In this document: positions 44,966-56,583 of the stretch, piece by piece
Numbering within the stretch: position 1 is the first letter of the stretch
Layout: every line of letters starts with the position of its first letter
Assembly: GCA_020091685.1 (NCBI GenBank)
Contig: CM034594.1
Location: 2,766,403-2,830,402, forward strand
Length of the DNA: 64,000 nucleotides
Reading direction: 5' to 3'
DNA from: Lutjanus erythropterus
Taxonomy: Eukaryota > Chordata > Actinopteri > Lutjaniformes > Lutjanidae
Program-made: the position numbers and the translations under genes
Notes under the pieces: model-generated
Seen by the model: only the letters and a program-made list of their open reading frames with translations
Databases searched by the model: none
What the model was told of the DNA's origin: nothing

Positions 44966-45687
44966 ATGAAGAGGGTGCACAAATGAATCTCCCTCTGGTG
45001 AAACCAAGGCTTTTGTCCATTTAAATCATTTGAATAGTTCCTTTTCAAGACCACAGAAACATTTGTACAGTCTACTTTTGAAGTGATGTTGCTTTTACTA
45101 CTAAACTTTTTACTGTTTTCTCACTTAGCAGGTTTCTAATGGATTTCTCAACCAGATTTGCAGCAAAGAAGCATTTTGACTCAAATTACAGACATTTTTC
45201 TGAATATTTTTTTTTTACATTTTAGAGACAACGGGAAATGTTGTCCAGTCTACAGCCTGCAGTATATTTTATTTCAGTCTTTCTTCCTATGAGTACAGAC
45301 AACTTATTTTACTTCACCATTTCCTCCTGTCTCGACTTCTGACATTGAAGGAGTGTTTGTAAGTATCATTTGTTTTCGCCACACAATGGGACTCTGTAAG
45401 ACCCTGCTGACACACCTGTTTTGGAGGTCAGAAGGGTCATGACCTGCCAATGAAGGGCAGAGGATGTGTATATCTGTGAGTTTAGTGCCTCAAACCAGGC
45501 CTCATTCCACGGAGCCTCTGTTTATTTTTTTCTGGGTAGGTTTCTCTCAATATAATTGAGTCACATTTTATATTTTACATGTTTTACTTTTCCGTGCAGT
45601 GCCAGTGGTTTGCTTTCTTTATTTTGCTTTCCTTTGTTTAAAGCGGCATTTTTATGCCTTCTGCCTCTGCTGTGTATTTCTGTTCTG

Positions 45688-45691
<4 letters not shown>
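44966..45691. other. Non-coding stretch containing nuclear-receptor half-sites
   Basis: AT-rich, no gene. A three-half-site array is listed at 45425-45445. Confidence 0.5.
45425..45445. promoter_or_regulatory. Triple nuclear-receptor half-site (DR3 plus palindrome)
   Basis: AGGTCA at 45425-45430, then spacer GAA, then GGGTCA at 45434-45439, then TGACCT at 45440-45445 on the opposite strand sense. The first two form a direct repeat spaced by 3, the arrangement preferred by vitamin D receptor/RXR. The last two form a palindrome with no spacer, the arrangement of a palindromic thyroid hormone element. Motifs are seen directly; receptor identity is inferred. Confidence 0.5.

Positions 45692-45721
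<30 letters not shown>
45692..45721. repeat. (CA)n microsatellite
   Basis: Fifteen uninterrupted AC units. A broken CA-rich patch follows at 45833-45870. Confidence 0.95.
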
Positions 45722-45727
<6 letters not shown>

Positions 45728-45879
45728 TCTTAAACCCATTCTGAGCATTCTCACAGAGGCGAGTTGTCCTAATCCACCTGGCTTTGGCTCTCAACTTCCC
45801 AAATGCCGACATGAGAGCTGGTCATAACTCATCACACACACACTTTCTTACACACACACTCACACACACGCCCAGAGTC

Positions 45880-46110
45880 ACACAGCGGCCGCTACTCCAG
45901 AGGCTTTCTTTGGTGAGCCATCGGCGCCGTATTACATTAAAGGTCAGTTACTGAGTTTCCATTTTAGCTTTGCCTTCCGCCGGTAGCACGCTGTGAGCCA
46001 AATAAATTGGAGGATTGTCTGTCAGGCCGCCTGTTTGATTTCCTCGGATGGCTGAGAGTGTTTGGCTTGGAGGTAAAAACCTCTCCCTTCACCCCATCCA
46101 ATCTTATTGA
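45880..46110. promoter_or_regulatory. Candidate conserved non-coding element
   Basis: Unique, CpG-containing block beginning at a GCGGCCGC word (45885-45892), with CATCGGCGCCGTATTACATT, TAAAGGTCAG and CCAAATAAATTGGAGG. It stands out from its AT-rich, CA-rich surroundings. No protein-like frame. Confidence 0.36.
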
Positions 46111-47819
46111 AGTTCCATTTTAACACCACAGGAAGATGTCATTATGTACGGCAGCTTAACGCTTAAGTGTTATCGTGTCAATGAGTATGTAAGGAAAGAA
46201 ATATGACCATAGTGGTGTGATGGTTTTATGTGTGTTTCTAGATTAGACCATCAGACCAGGATAATATCCACTGCTGGTTAAAAATGATACATCTATTGGT
46301 TAGTACTATGCATCCGTGATATCATGGATACCATAAACTTCAAAATATGTTTGCTGATCAAGACTTGTTGTCTACAAAAAATTAGCAATTGACAGTTTCA
46401 TTGTTAAGGTACAGTAATAGTTGTTAAACCACAGGAGAAGGATGTCGTGCCCCTCAACTAAAAATGCTGAGAGAAAAGCCAGGGGTCTATTTTTAAGTGA
46501 ACTGAATTCCACACAGTGAGCACACTTTCTTCTTCTCTCCCTCCCTCTACTCACTGTTGTCCCCAATGGACACGTTAATCTCCACTGTTTCAGGGACTGA
46601 GTTACCCTGCAGACACTTTATTTAGACTAGAGACAGAGAGAGAGAGAATAAGCAGAGGTTGCGGGGAGGAGAGCGTTGTGGGTGAGGGAGGTGAAGGGAA
46701 ATACAAAGTAGTGGGAAAAAGAAAATTTAGCATAAAATTCATCACACTGATTAATCGATGTATATGCAAGTGTATTTCTGGGTGAAAAATCTTCAAAAGT
46801 CATGTTTTCGACAACTAAAGCAAACCATGCTTGTTTAAGTCAAGTGAATCCAACGTGTTCTTGGAAAGTGTTTCATCAGCTTGAGGGTCATAGACTGTTC
46901 TTGACCCTCAGAGGAAACAAGTGATCCTTCAAATGAAGTAAAAACCTGACAAGCACCAGAACCCCAGCTACAAGATTTTCACATGACAACAGAAATATAG
47001 AGAAGAGTCCCAGCCCTCCCAGAGATGTTTTCTTCATCATATCCAAGTAATTTTATATTTTTAGTGCATAAACTCACTTAGATGGAGGGATGTCTCATGT
47101 GGTAGGTATGTCCTGTGATTCCACAGACAACTCTACTTGGAAATATATGAACTTAATCAATAAGCCGTCAATAGTTTTACGGTTTATCATAATCAAAAAA
47201 GAGAGCAGCAGGCTGCAGACTGGTGGAGTGTTGACCATATCTGCTGTACACTGATTATGGATAAATATTGTATGATGTAAACTATCCCTTCAAATCTACA
47301 TTGTAACCAATTTGTAAGGTGTAGCCTATTTTTGCTAAGGTACATTATACCACATAGCTGCTGCAACAGCCCGCAGAGTATTAAGTATGTGCTTGTGTGT
47401 GTGTATGTGTGTGAATATGAGTGCTTGTGCCTCTGTTTGAAGTAGAAAAGCAGTTACATATCAGAGAGTGTGATGCTGTTTTTGACTTCTATTAATTAGC
47501 GGCATCCTCTAGTTAATCTCTCCTCTGTAATGAAGGATCACACACAGCTGGGTTACCATGTGTTTGTATATGTGTGTGTGTGTGAGAGAGAGAGAGGCGG
47601 TTGTGGTTGGGTAAAATTCCAATTTATACTTTTCCCCTCCATCTTTCTTTTCTCTCTCGAACCCTTCCTCAGAATTTTCACCTTGTCCGAACCTCGTCCT
47701 CACACCTCACACACCTCTGTTCTTTTAGAAATATCACAAATACCCATGAGACTGAGCGTAGTGGTTGGACGAAAAGGGAATTTATTGGACCTCAGTGATT
47801 TGTTAAGAAAGGTTTCTTG
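46111..47819. other. Non-coding stretch, no gene recognised
   Basis: AT-rich with GA-rich (46630-46650, 47585-47595) and GT-rich (47390-47440, 47565-47583) patches. The frames at 47509-47820 cross these and lack domains. Confidence 0.5.
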
Positions 47820-47950
47820 ACCCAGTTTAATTGCCAATTAATAAGAGGCAAGACTTTGGTTACCATGGTGATCGTCTAGCCATAAGTTCCCTAGATAGGT
47901 CCATTGACCTGCAGTAATGATGGTAGAGGTACGGCAATAATAGTTATTAA
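47820..47950. promoter_or_regulatory. Candidate conserved element with RFX-like site
   Basis: Unique block containing GTTTAATTGCCAATTAATAA (two homeodomain-type cores) just before the X-box-like site at 47859-47872, then CCATTGACCTGCAGTAATG. Dense motif content in AT-rich DNA without repeats. Confidence 0.4.
47859..47872. promoter_or_regulatory. RFX X-box-like site
   Basis: GTTACCATGGTGAT has one perfect X-box half-site (GTTACC) and a weaker second half (GTGAT for GNAAC) around the central ATGG. A weaker match than the site at 19030. Confidence 0.42.
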
Positions 47951-48889
47951 TAGGTACTGAGCTTCAGGGTTAACAAAGACCAGATACAACGCTGAGCTGA
48001 AAATAAAAGATATATTTCTGATAATCAAACTTTAAATCTTAAGGAAATGGTGGCTTTCAGGATATTCCATAACTACAAATAATTTGTGCCCTTAAATTTC
48101 CAGGTAAATCTCTGTTTTTTACTTGTTGTGTGACCCTAGTGTCCCTTTATAGCAACTTAATGGACTGTTCGATTGGTGTCATGGGTTCAAAAAGCGTTAG
48201 CAGGCTAAGCGCTGAACCAAAGCATGAAGCTCTTCATTCAATTAGCCTTAACTGTAACCTTATTATGACCAAGCCCTGACTCCATCACTACATGCTGTGT
48301 GGTCCCACTGAAATTAAGTCAACCAGTGAAATTTATACGCAAAAACACACACACACACACACACACACATTCCCACACCAAAGAGCTCATGTAATACACA
48401 TGTACTGTCGGGATTTGAGGGCAAACACAAAGCTGAAAAAGCAATGCTGAGCTAAGCCTTACACAAACACGCGCTCACTGGAAACACACAAACACGCACT
48501 CCCCCAATATACACACCTTAACGACTCAAAAGGTTTGCTATTTTAAACTTTTATACCCGCAAGCACATTTTCTCACAAACATACACAAACACACTCTGCC
48601 TCATTCCTGCACACATATTTTTACAGAGTCTCCTGGGCTGATTATACATGCACACACACATACACACACGCTGCAGCAGACCGGCCGGTCAGCCTTAGTT
48701 GTTTTTGGACTCAGGAGTCTAGTTAGTAAAGGCTAGTATCAATCATTTAGCCAGTGGAGAGCGGCTCAGTCGATGGGGTCGTGTATGGGTGAAGAACCCC
48801 AGCCTAGCCCCAGAATCCCTCACTCCAAGGGGGTTAGAGGAGCCCTGGCAGTGGGAGGTTGGAGTTCAGAAATTGAATGATGTCTTTAA
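47951..48889. other. Non-coding stretch with CA-rich part
   Basis: AT-rich to 48340, then CA-rich from 48344 to about 48670. The segment 48745-48860 is GC-richer unique sequence with no recognisable frame. Confidence 0.5.
48344..48369. repeat. (AC)n microsatellite
   Basis: Thirteen uninterrupted AC units. Confidence 0.92.
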
Positions 48890-49025
48890 ATAGGATGTAA
48901 GGAGGCAAGCTGAGAGAGGCTGGATGAAAGAGCTGCAAATAAATATGCAGCCCGCTCCCAGTCCTGCTTATTACACAGCTTTAATAAGCGCTCAAATTTC
49001 ACTGTCCAAAGGACGCATGCTGAGG
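48890..49025. promoter_or_regulatory. Candidate conserved non-coding element
   Basis: Unique block with CTGCAAATAAATATGCAGCC (a near-palindrome with AAATAAATATGC, octamer/POU-like) and GCTTTAATAAGCGCTC. No protein-like frame. Confidence 0.36.
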
Positions 49026-52000
49026 TTTGTTATTTCTGAAAAACACACTCCTGCTCCACATCAGATTATATCACTCTGTTATCTCTAGTTGAGTCATTTG
49101 TGTTGATTTCTAATCAGGAGAAAAATGTGAGGAACATTACAGGAAATGCCAATTTATTAAATCACAAACTTTCAATGAGTTACAACACATACATCATGCA
49201 GCAGACATGGAAACACCCTCAAGAGTTCAGCAGTTATAATACTTGTAGTAATATGAGTTATTTAGAGTCTCTGGTTAATGTAACCTGCATGTTATTAGAT
49301 TGCTGGAGGACACTGGAGTGCATGAAAGAAACCAGACTCCATTACAGTGGAGAGGTATCCATGTTAAAGGCTCTATTAAAAGATATGCTCTATGGGTGAT
49401 GATTCATCCAAGACTGGTCTCCCTCAGGCAAAATGTTAACACTTAAGGGGGACCAGCAGTGGCAGCCAGCATTGTTTCATGAGAGAAAATGCTACTTGAT
49501 TGATCTGAATATACTCATGTGGTACACAGATTCATCAACATACGTGTCCTGCTGCCTTCAGACGGCTGCAGGGATTTAATAACCGAAGGAGAAGCTCTTC
49601 ATACAGCTTTGGACAACAAGTACAGTAAAAATCACTCATATCACTTACCTCTCAGCTGTTTGCACCTCTCTTCCTATGTGTGCACCGTGCACTTTGTGCC
49701 TCGACACCAAAATACGACACAGATGAGTTTTTCCTGACATTGAAATTTTCTGTACGTAACTGTTGGGGTGCTGCTTATGCTGGTCATTGCACTGCCACAA
49801 AAATATTTCCCCAACTAGCAGTATGAGTATTAACATTTTTATTAAGTGTCATGGTTTAATTTTTATTTTTCGTATAAATTATTTGTGTTCATGATTTTAG
49901 TTCATCATATTAATTTTATTTATTTATTTATTTGTCTGCTTTTATCCATGTCCCATGCTTGAATTAAGTTGTTTATTTAAATTATGACAATATAAAACAA
50001 GAATGTCTTTATTTAATTTAATATTATATTTTACAAAGCTTGACAGTTCAAAGAATAATATTTTCAATTTTTGAATCTAAGACAGTTCATAGATTACACT
50101 CTTTTCTGACAATCTGTAGTTTACTCTGGTCATTCTGTGTTGACATGGTGTAAATATTTTTAATATATGTTAAATAGCTCTCTAATACATTTTCCTTGTG
50201 TTGCTCTTTCACATAACCAAAGTGTAAAAAAATAGGCTACATCAAATTATTCCAAGTGACATCAGTGGGGTTCCAAGGGGTTTGTGGCTAAAAAAAAAAT
50301 AAAAATAAAATAAAATAAAAAATAAGAACCTGTGCCCTATTGAATTAGTTTTTCTTCTACAGGTCATTTGTGTTTTTGTTGCATGTATTGTATATTCAGC
50401 CAGTGTGTTATGAGTTTATTGTTTTATGGCACAATAAGACCCAACACGACCAATAGTAGTAACCTATTAGTATTGGAATTTGTATTGGTCTTATTGTACC
50501 AGTTGTAATACATTTTTAATGTGAAATACAAGACTGCATTATCTTATATCACATTATCTTATGTCACACACAAACACATACCCCTTGTTAACAAAAACCT
50601 GCCAGCCATGAAAGAACTCTTACATACAGACAAGCTGAGCTGTTTCATACTGTATTTCTCTATTCATGATCTTATCACAAAATGTTGTACGAAAATCCCC
50701 TGGCATGGGCGCTATTTTAATTCCATACTCCGACCTGCTGAAAACAGAGGATTAAGACTGTGTGGATCGAGTGTGCATGCACATGTATATGTCCACATGT
50801 TTGTGTGCGTGTATGCTGGCTTTCATGTGTTGTAGCCCACATGTGAGCAGTGATAGGAATCTTATTGCTGTCAACGGTCCAAAGGCCAACGCTGCGCTGA
50901 ACAGAGAAAATCCCCAAGCCTGAGCTCTCTGTCTCCTTTAATCTATACTCCTTTTTCTCACCGTTGGGCTCAAACCAGCAGATGATGGATGGCCGTTGTG
51001 TTACAAGGGGGCTTTTCTTTCTTTCTTTCACTATATCATTCCTCTTTTTTTACTTTTTTGTTTCAACTTTTTAAAATAAAATAAGGTTAGAAAAGGGGTT
51101 TGGGGGCAATTGCACAGAGTTTGAATTGAATCACCTGGCTGTCTCCGAACTCCTGCTTTCATCTACAGGTTTCTTTTCGTTTCTCTTTTCCACTTTTCTC
51201 TCTCTGTCTCTCTATATATACACAGCTGTCTGTCCATGTCAGTCTATCAGACAGTTATCAAGAGGATTTTGAACATTGCTTTCACTGTGATAACCAGGTT
51301 TCTGCTTGAGCTGATAGCCTGCTGGACCTTCATCAGGCCATCGTCCAGACACAGAGGAGGAGGAGGAAGAGGAGGGTGTGGGGTTGACTTGATTAACCTT
51401 CATCTTGCTGGCAGAGATGGAAGCCAAATCCCACATCACCCACTCCTACATGCACTTTCCCTTCTTAACCCACCAGCTTGTGAACAGAGGAGTCCAAAAC
51501 AAGAGATCGGGTGGCTGGGGAAAGTGGTTTGCTCTAGAGATTAGCATGTTTGTGTATATGTGTGTGGATTTGGCTGTGGTGTGCATGTGTGTGTTCAGTG
51601 AGGTCAAAGGTGAGCCTATCAGGAGGGGCCAGCACTGTGGCCAGTGGATCTGGATAAGGAGCAATTGAGTGGTCAAGTAGGTGACCTCCCGCCGCCTTCA
51701 TTTTGGGAACAGACCACCCGCCGGCACCCTTTGGCCCGGAGGTGAGATTAGTCTGGTGGGGCTGATAAACCTCCACGTTCTCCCAACAGACCAACAATCA
51801 CTGAGGATTATGCTCCTGGAGAGGGACGGTTTCCCGCATAAAGCAGGTGGGGAGAGATGCAAAGGCTGCAAAGGCCCTTCTTGTAGTTGGTTTGATGACT
51901 GCAGCCTGGAGCGAAAACATACCAATTTAGGTCTGCTGCACTCATCAGTGACTGTCAAACAATGCATTCTGTTTTCCCAGAAAAGCAGCTGCAGTATGCG

Positions 52001-52700
52001 TCGACTGGTTGTGTGTTAAACCAGCGCATAGTTTGGCTTTGCCGCAAATGTTTCTTGCAGTTTTGTCCTCCTAACCTTTAGACAGATGTTCAGGTCCCTG
52101 ACATATTTGAAAACAGACATGTTTTATGAGGTGCTGAATAGCAAGTTCATAAACAGAATGAACCTCTCCACCACTTCATCCAGATCTCTTGTCCACGACA
52201 ACAAAGATTAAAGTAATCAAAGATTTCTGATCAGAGTTTAGCAAAATTAGGTTTAAAATGAGTAAATCCAGATTTAAAATGAAGTGTATCTCTGTTGAAC
52301 AATTAACAACTAATCTCCACTTAGTAAATTCAAGTTTATTGATGTAAACTGAACGTAAATAGTATTTAATCAGTATGGAGATTCTTGCTTTCCTTAATTC
52401 AAATAAATAAATGAATAATATTCACTATCAGCATGGTATATAAAGGGGGCACAAACTGTATTCCTTAGCTAGCTAGAAAGTAATGTTTTCAAGCAAAGAA
52501 GTTAAAACCTTACATTGTTTGCTAGCTAGGTAAAACGTTAGTTAGCCTTATCAGCCAACTCATGACAGCTCAGCAGAGAAGCTCTAATTTCTGCTCCTTT
52601 TAGAAATACTTGTTGGCCCAATTAATGGATCAAAATGGCAAAATAACAAAAGGCATACAAGGAAAAAAGAGACTGCCTGGCAGCATCTGTTTACATACAA
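49026..52700. other. Non-coding stretch, no gene recognised
   Basis: AT-rich to about 50500, with an A-rich run at 50290-50322 built from AAAAT units. The segment 51230-51970 is GC-richer; several frames of 76-112 codons overlap there on both strands with no domain and are probably chance. A TATATAAAG word at 52437-52445 has no associated exon. Confidence 0.45.
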
Positions 52701-52912
52701 ATTTTGTCTTGACAATGGTATTGGATGAAAGGTCAGAGAAGTTTTTAAAATTCACCCTCAGTGGACTATGAATTTCTCAACCAATTTCTGGTGCAATTCA
52801 TCCAATAGTTGTCAGGATATTTCAATGAAAAAACCGAAAATGTTAACCTGATTTGGCACTGGAGGAAAAGTCAAGAGATCACCAAAGACAGTAGGGTTAA
52901 TCTTGTGGGCGT
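52701..52912 (+). repeat. Dispersed teleost repeat, family A (copy 2)
   Basis: CAATTCATCCAATAGTTGTC and GGAGGAAAAGTCAAGAGATC with CACCAAAGACAGTAGGG match the well-known percomorph wording '...ATCCAATAGTTGTCGAGAT' and 'AAAAGTCAGGGGATCACC' as I recall it. The minus-strand copy at 57335-57668 belongs to the same family. Confidence 0.6.
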
Positions 52913-53449
52913 TGGTGGGGAGAATCCTGAAAATCTATACAGTATTTGAATACAAATGCGCTGCCATCCAAAGAGCCATGCTGCTAAAAATAATATTGAG
53001 GGAAAAGAAATTTCGAAGATTCTAGACATCTGAGTACCAAAAACTCTATGGAGACATTTCTGCTGCTTTTGTCTTTTATGACTCCAAGATGGCCTTGTAA
53101 AAGAAAGCATAAATGTCCTCTTCTTTCTTTGAAAATTCTCAATTAAGTTTCTCAAATAGACATCTGTTAGGTATGTATTTTTATTATTTTCAAGCATCCT
53201 TGAATAAATGTTCTTAGGTCCGCTGCCAATTACTTGCAAAATTCTCGACTCAAACACGTTCTTAGCTCTCTTAGTCTCTTAAGTTGTCACCCATCAGTCT
53301 TCACTCACTTTCCTCTCTCCTTTATCTCCCTTCTCTCTCGCTCTCTCTCTCTGTCGCACCGACTCAGAGCTCTGTTTCCCCGTGTTTGTTTTGTTCTCTG
53401 CTTCTCATTCGTCTCCCGTTCATTTCCATTACTCACAGGAGACACTTGG
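52913..53449. other. Non-coding stretch with CT-rich patch
   Basis: A CT-rich low-complexity run at 53311-53355. The 128-codon minus frame at 52871-53257 partly overlaps the family A repeat and has no known domain. Confidence 0.5.
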
Positions 53450-53700
53450 GGAAAAAAAAGTTGCCTTTAGGCCGGGTTGCATCCAAGAGAGGGTGCCTCT
53501 CCCATAAGTGCTTTTTCATGTTGTTGGGTGTTTGTCTGCGATAGTTTCTGCCTCTGGTGTTTGCTGAACCAAAGCTGCACTTGACGACTACACAGACAGC
53601 GTTTGACTGTGAACTGCGAGATTCAAACGCAGCTAAATTAAGACACATTCTGTCATGCTGCCAGAATTTGCTCCTGTTTCTTTCCCACATAGGCACTTTT
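53450..53700. promoter_or_regulatory. Candidate conserved non-coding element
   Basis: About 250 bp of repeat-free, balanced-composition sequence with words such as AAACGCAGCTAAATTAAGAC and GCTGCACTTGACGAC. An 87-codon minus frame covers it but lacks a recognisable domain; coding potential cannot be excluded. Confidence 0.3.
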
Positions 53701-54362
53701 TAGGCCCTTTATGGGTATAGTTGCATATGTGTTGTCCATCAGTAGTCCTTAGAAGTAATACCTCGCAGACCAGACACAAGGTCAACTCTATGCTGGAAGC
53801 CTCTCGATCAATATGCTCAGACGTTTGAGAGGCTCTAGCCAGCTATTTTCCCACTGAAGCTTTCAGCTCGTGTTGTTTTCTTCCCCCAGCTTTTCTCTTT
53901 TTTCCCCTGTCAGATGTTTCCCCGTACGTCATAACAGCACTCAGTTTTCCTCTTAAATTGTCCTTCACCACAACAAAAATGCTAACCATTCACCTGGAGA
54001 GTTAAGGAAAGAAAACTCAGATTTGGCTGAAGCAGCTGGGGATTAAGACTGAAGCATTTGGATTATGGATTACAATACTGTGTCGATTTAAGGATGTACT
54101 TAAGAACAACACCACAAAGGCCAGAGTAATCATAATGTCAGTGTGAAGGGTGGCGGCCCATTGTTATTGGCTTAGGGGACAGGCCAGGAGGGGTTTTATC
54201 TTTTGAATCAGGACATTGAATTATGAAACAAAGTGACCTGATGAAAAGGGTTGCAGTGACAGTATGGAGCTGACGGGATTAAGCCAGTTTGAAGGGCTGG
54301 CACTTCACCTAAAGGTTTCTTAATTAGCTTGGTTGACAAAAGCACTGAGACTGCAAGTGTCA

Positions 54363-54365
<3 letters not shown>
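53701..54365. other. Non-coding stretch, nothing recognised
   Basis: AT-rich unique DNA, no frame above 60 codons with protein character. Confidence 0.5.

Positions 54366-54438
<73 letters not shown>
54366..54438. repeat. Long perfect (GT)n microsatellite
   Basis: About 36 uninterrupted GT units, 73 bp, the longest in the window. Confidence 0.98.
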
Positions 54439-54441
<3 letters not shown>

Positions 54442-54724
54442 AAGTGGATCTCAAGTAGGACTGTTATCTCTTGACTTGGTCTTCATTTTAGCCCCTTTGT
54501 GTGGCTGTAAGTGTGAGAGGGTTCACTGAATTGAAGCTTGATTGAGACATTACAGCTGAGACAACTTTTAAGATGATCTAAAAGAGCACACAAACAAGTT
54601 TAATCAAAGTTTATCTGTTGCTATGATTAATTTCATTCTCTTAAATTCTAGGCAAGAACATCAGTATTCAATTACACTACAGCTACCTGGATCACATTCA
54701 ATGCCAGTCTTTTTCCATTCCTTT

Positions 54725-55020
54725 TTTTGAAGGGTGGCGGCATTACCACACTCCACAAGGATTTGGCTTGGGAACCGAAGGGTGGCCACTCAAGTCCAGC
54801 ATGGAGCACAGTACAGAGTGTGGACTGGTAGCATAAACGGGTGCCAGTTTACTTCCTGGGCACTGAACCCCTAATTGCTTTGTGTGCCTGACTATATGTA
54901 CTGTATCTGGCAACCCAGTCACTCTAACACTTCTCCATTGCATGTCTGTGTATACATGTATTTTGGTCTACCTGTGTTTGTGTGTGTATCATTAGCAATG
55001 AAGTGAAAAATGTTGAGATG
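54725..55020 (+). mobile_element. SINE-like retroposon relic
   Basis: GAAGGGTGGCGGCATTACCA, GTGTGGACTGGTAGCATAAA, GGTGCCAGTTTACTTCCTGG and GCACTGAACCCC match a percomorph SINE-like family I recall, whose body contains GTGGACTGGTAGCTGGAGAG. The 3' part (GTGTGTATCATTAGCAATGA) fits its usual ending. The tRNA-like head is decayed, so the class is probable rather than proven. Confidence 0.55.
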
Positions 55021-56374
55021 TAAAGTATGTCTTCTTCTTCTATGTGCATAAGTAAACTATGGAATGGTTAAGGCTATGGAGAGATTGTGTCTATGACAAA
55101 GAAATTATGGTTGAGGGGTGGTTAGTAGGGATGTTTCAGTCAAGTTTTTTGGCCCCGATCTGTGTTACAGACTCATCAGTGTAGTTTTTTTTGTACTTGG
55201 CTTCTCTTTTTTGTTTCAGAAAGCTCCCAATTAACCAATTCATCCCTCTAATCAGTTGCACCTGAAACATGCACTGCAAAAGGCTCATCCTGATCCTTCC
55301 ACACTCTCTGTCAGCCAGCAGACTCTGCAGGACCAGAGTCCCTCCAAACCCCTTTCATTGCCATATTTCCTGTTATTTACTAATAAACATAAAATTTGGT
55401 TTAACCGCCTTTGTTTTGTCTGCCATGTTGCTTTCCCTTAGACAGGGTCGTGACACATGAGGATTTGTCCAAGACACTCTTAAAAGAGTCCCATAACCAA
55501 AGTTTTTAATAGCTTGGATTAGATTGGAGTTGCTACTTTCTGATCTTGTGTCATAAATAATATTATGTTGGCACTTTAAGAGCAGCCAAACTTCTCCTTG
55601 AGACAATCAATGATTCAGCTGGATGTTTACAGGAACTACTCAAGTGTTTTAGTCTGATAAATGAATGTGTGACACATTTTAAGCATTTATACATTGCTGA
55701 CTCAGTCTCAGTCTAGTCTCACCAATTAAGCAAAGGGAAATTTAGGAGTTGTTGCATTTTCCAGTGGTGTCATCTGATGGCAGCATGGACACCATGGTTG
55801 CCTGGATTTAAAGGATTAGACCAGATTATATTTATAAGCAGTGCTACATTTTCAATCAACCAAACAAAGAAACAAACAAATAAAAAGTCAGTGCACTGCT
55901 AGCTGCAGTTCTTAATACTGCGCCACTGATGATTTCTTGATTCTGATTGTTTAAAAAGTAGTGCCTTGTCTTAAGTGACTTTTACGGTTTATTTGAATAG
56001 GAAAGTATAAGTTGACCTGGTACTGAGTCAGTCTGAGGCTTTTTTTGACTTGGACCTGTCTGTCTTTGACCAAAGTGATTTTGACAGCTGTGTCTTTATG
56101 TAAGTTGGACTAAGCATTAATATTGCTTCATTGTTTTTACACATTTCTTTTGTCCAAATGAAGGATTTCATGCAAGTCTTAATTTAAAAAAAAGGTTTGT
56201 TTTAGATGTGTGGTATGTTCTTTCATGTTATACACAAGCGTGGCAAACAGTTCCTTGCATTAAATATTTTGATAATTGTATTCTGATAATAGTATATGGG
56301 AGTTTTGCGCTGGAAAAGTATCATAAAACTGGAGTTGGTCATTTATTTTTGGGGTCACTAGGCAATATTTCCAC
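55021..56374. other. Non-coding stretch, no gene recognised
   Basis: AT-rich. The overlapping 61- and 63-codon plus frames at 55256-55460 and the 77-codon minus frame show no domain. Confidence 0.5.
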
Positions 56375-56583
56375 AATAACCTTAAAGTATAATATAATTC
56401 AAGTGGTCTGTGTGGAGTGGAGAAAACTAGACTTCTGCTCCTCCTCTTGGCTCTGTTTTCAGACTTTAAAAAATTTAGCCTGTTATCGGAGACAAAAAGT
56501 CCGTAAGTATTTAATAATATTTGATTTGGCATGAGACTCAACAATCAGCCATCTTTCTCCAGAGTTGCATACTGCAGCCTTAA
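56375..56583 (+). repeat. Dispersed teleost repeat, family E (copy 2)
   Basis: TCAAGTGGTCTGTGTGGAG, AACTAGACTTCTGCTCCTCC, TTTTCAGACTTTAAAAAATT and CCATCTTTCTCCAGAGTTGC align with 36792-37030. Frames of 94-108 codons on both strands across it are therefore repeat artefacts. Confidence 0.75.

Noticed and set aside
51230..52020. Cluster of overlapping frames of 66-112 codons on both strands
   Set aside because: Overlap on opposite strands, no shared splice sites, no recognisable domain; explained by GC-richer composition.
52437..52445. TATATAAAG as a core promoter
   Set aside because: No exon, initiator or CpG context downstream; TATA words are frequent in AT-rich DNA. The same applies to 36213-36220.
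56208..56544. Overlapping frames of 108 and 94 codons
   Set aside because: They lie over a family E dispersed repeat that is matched elsewhere in the window.
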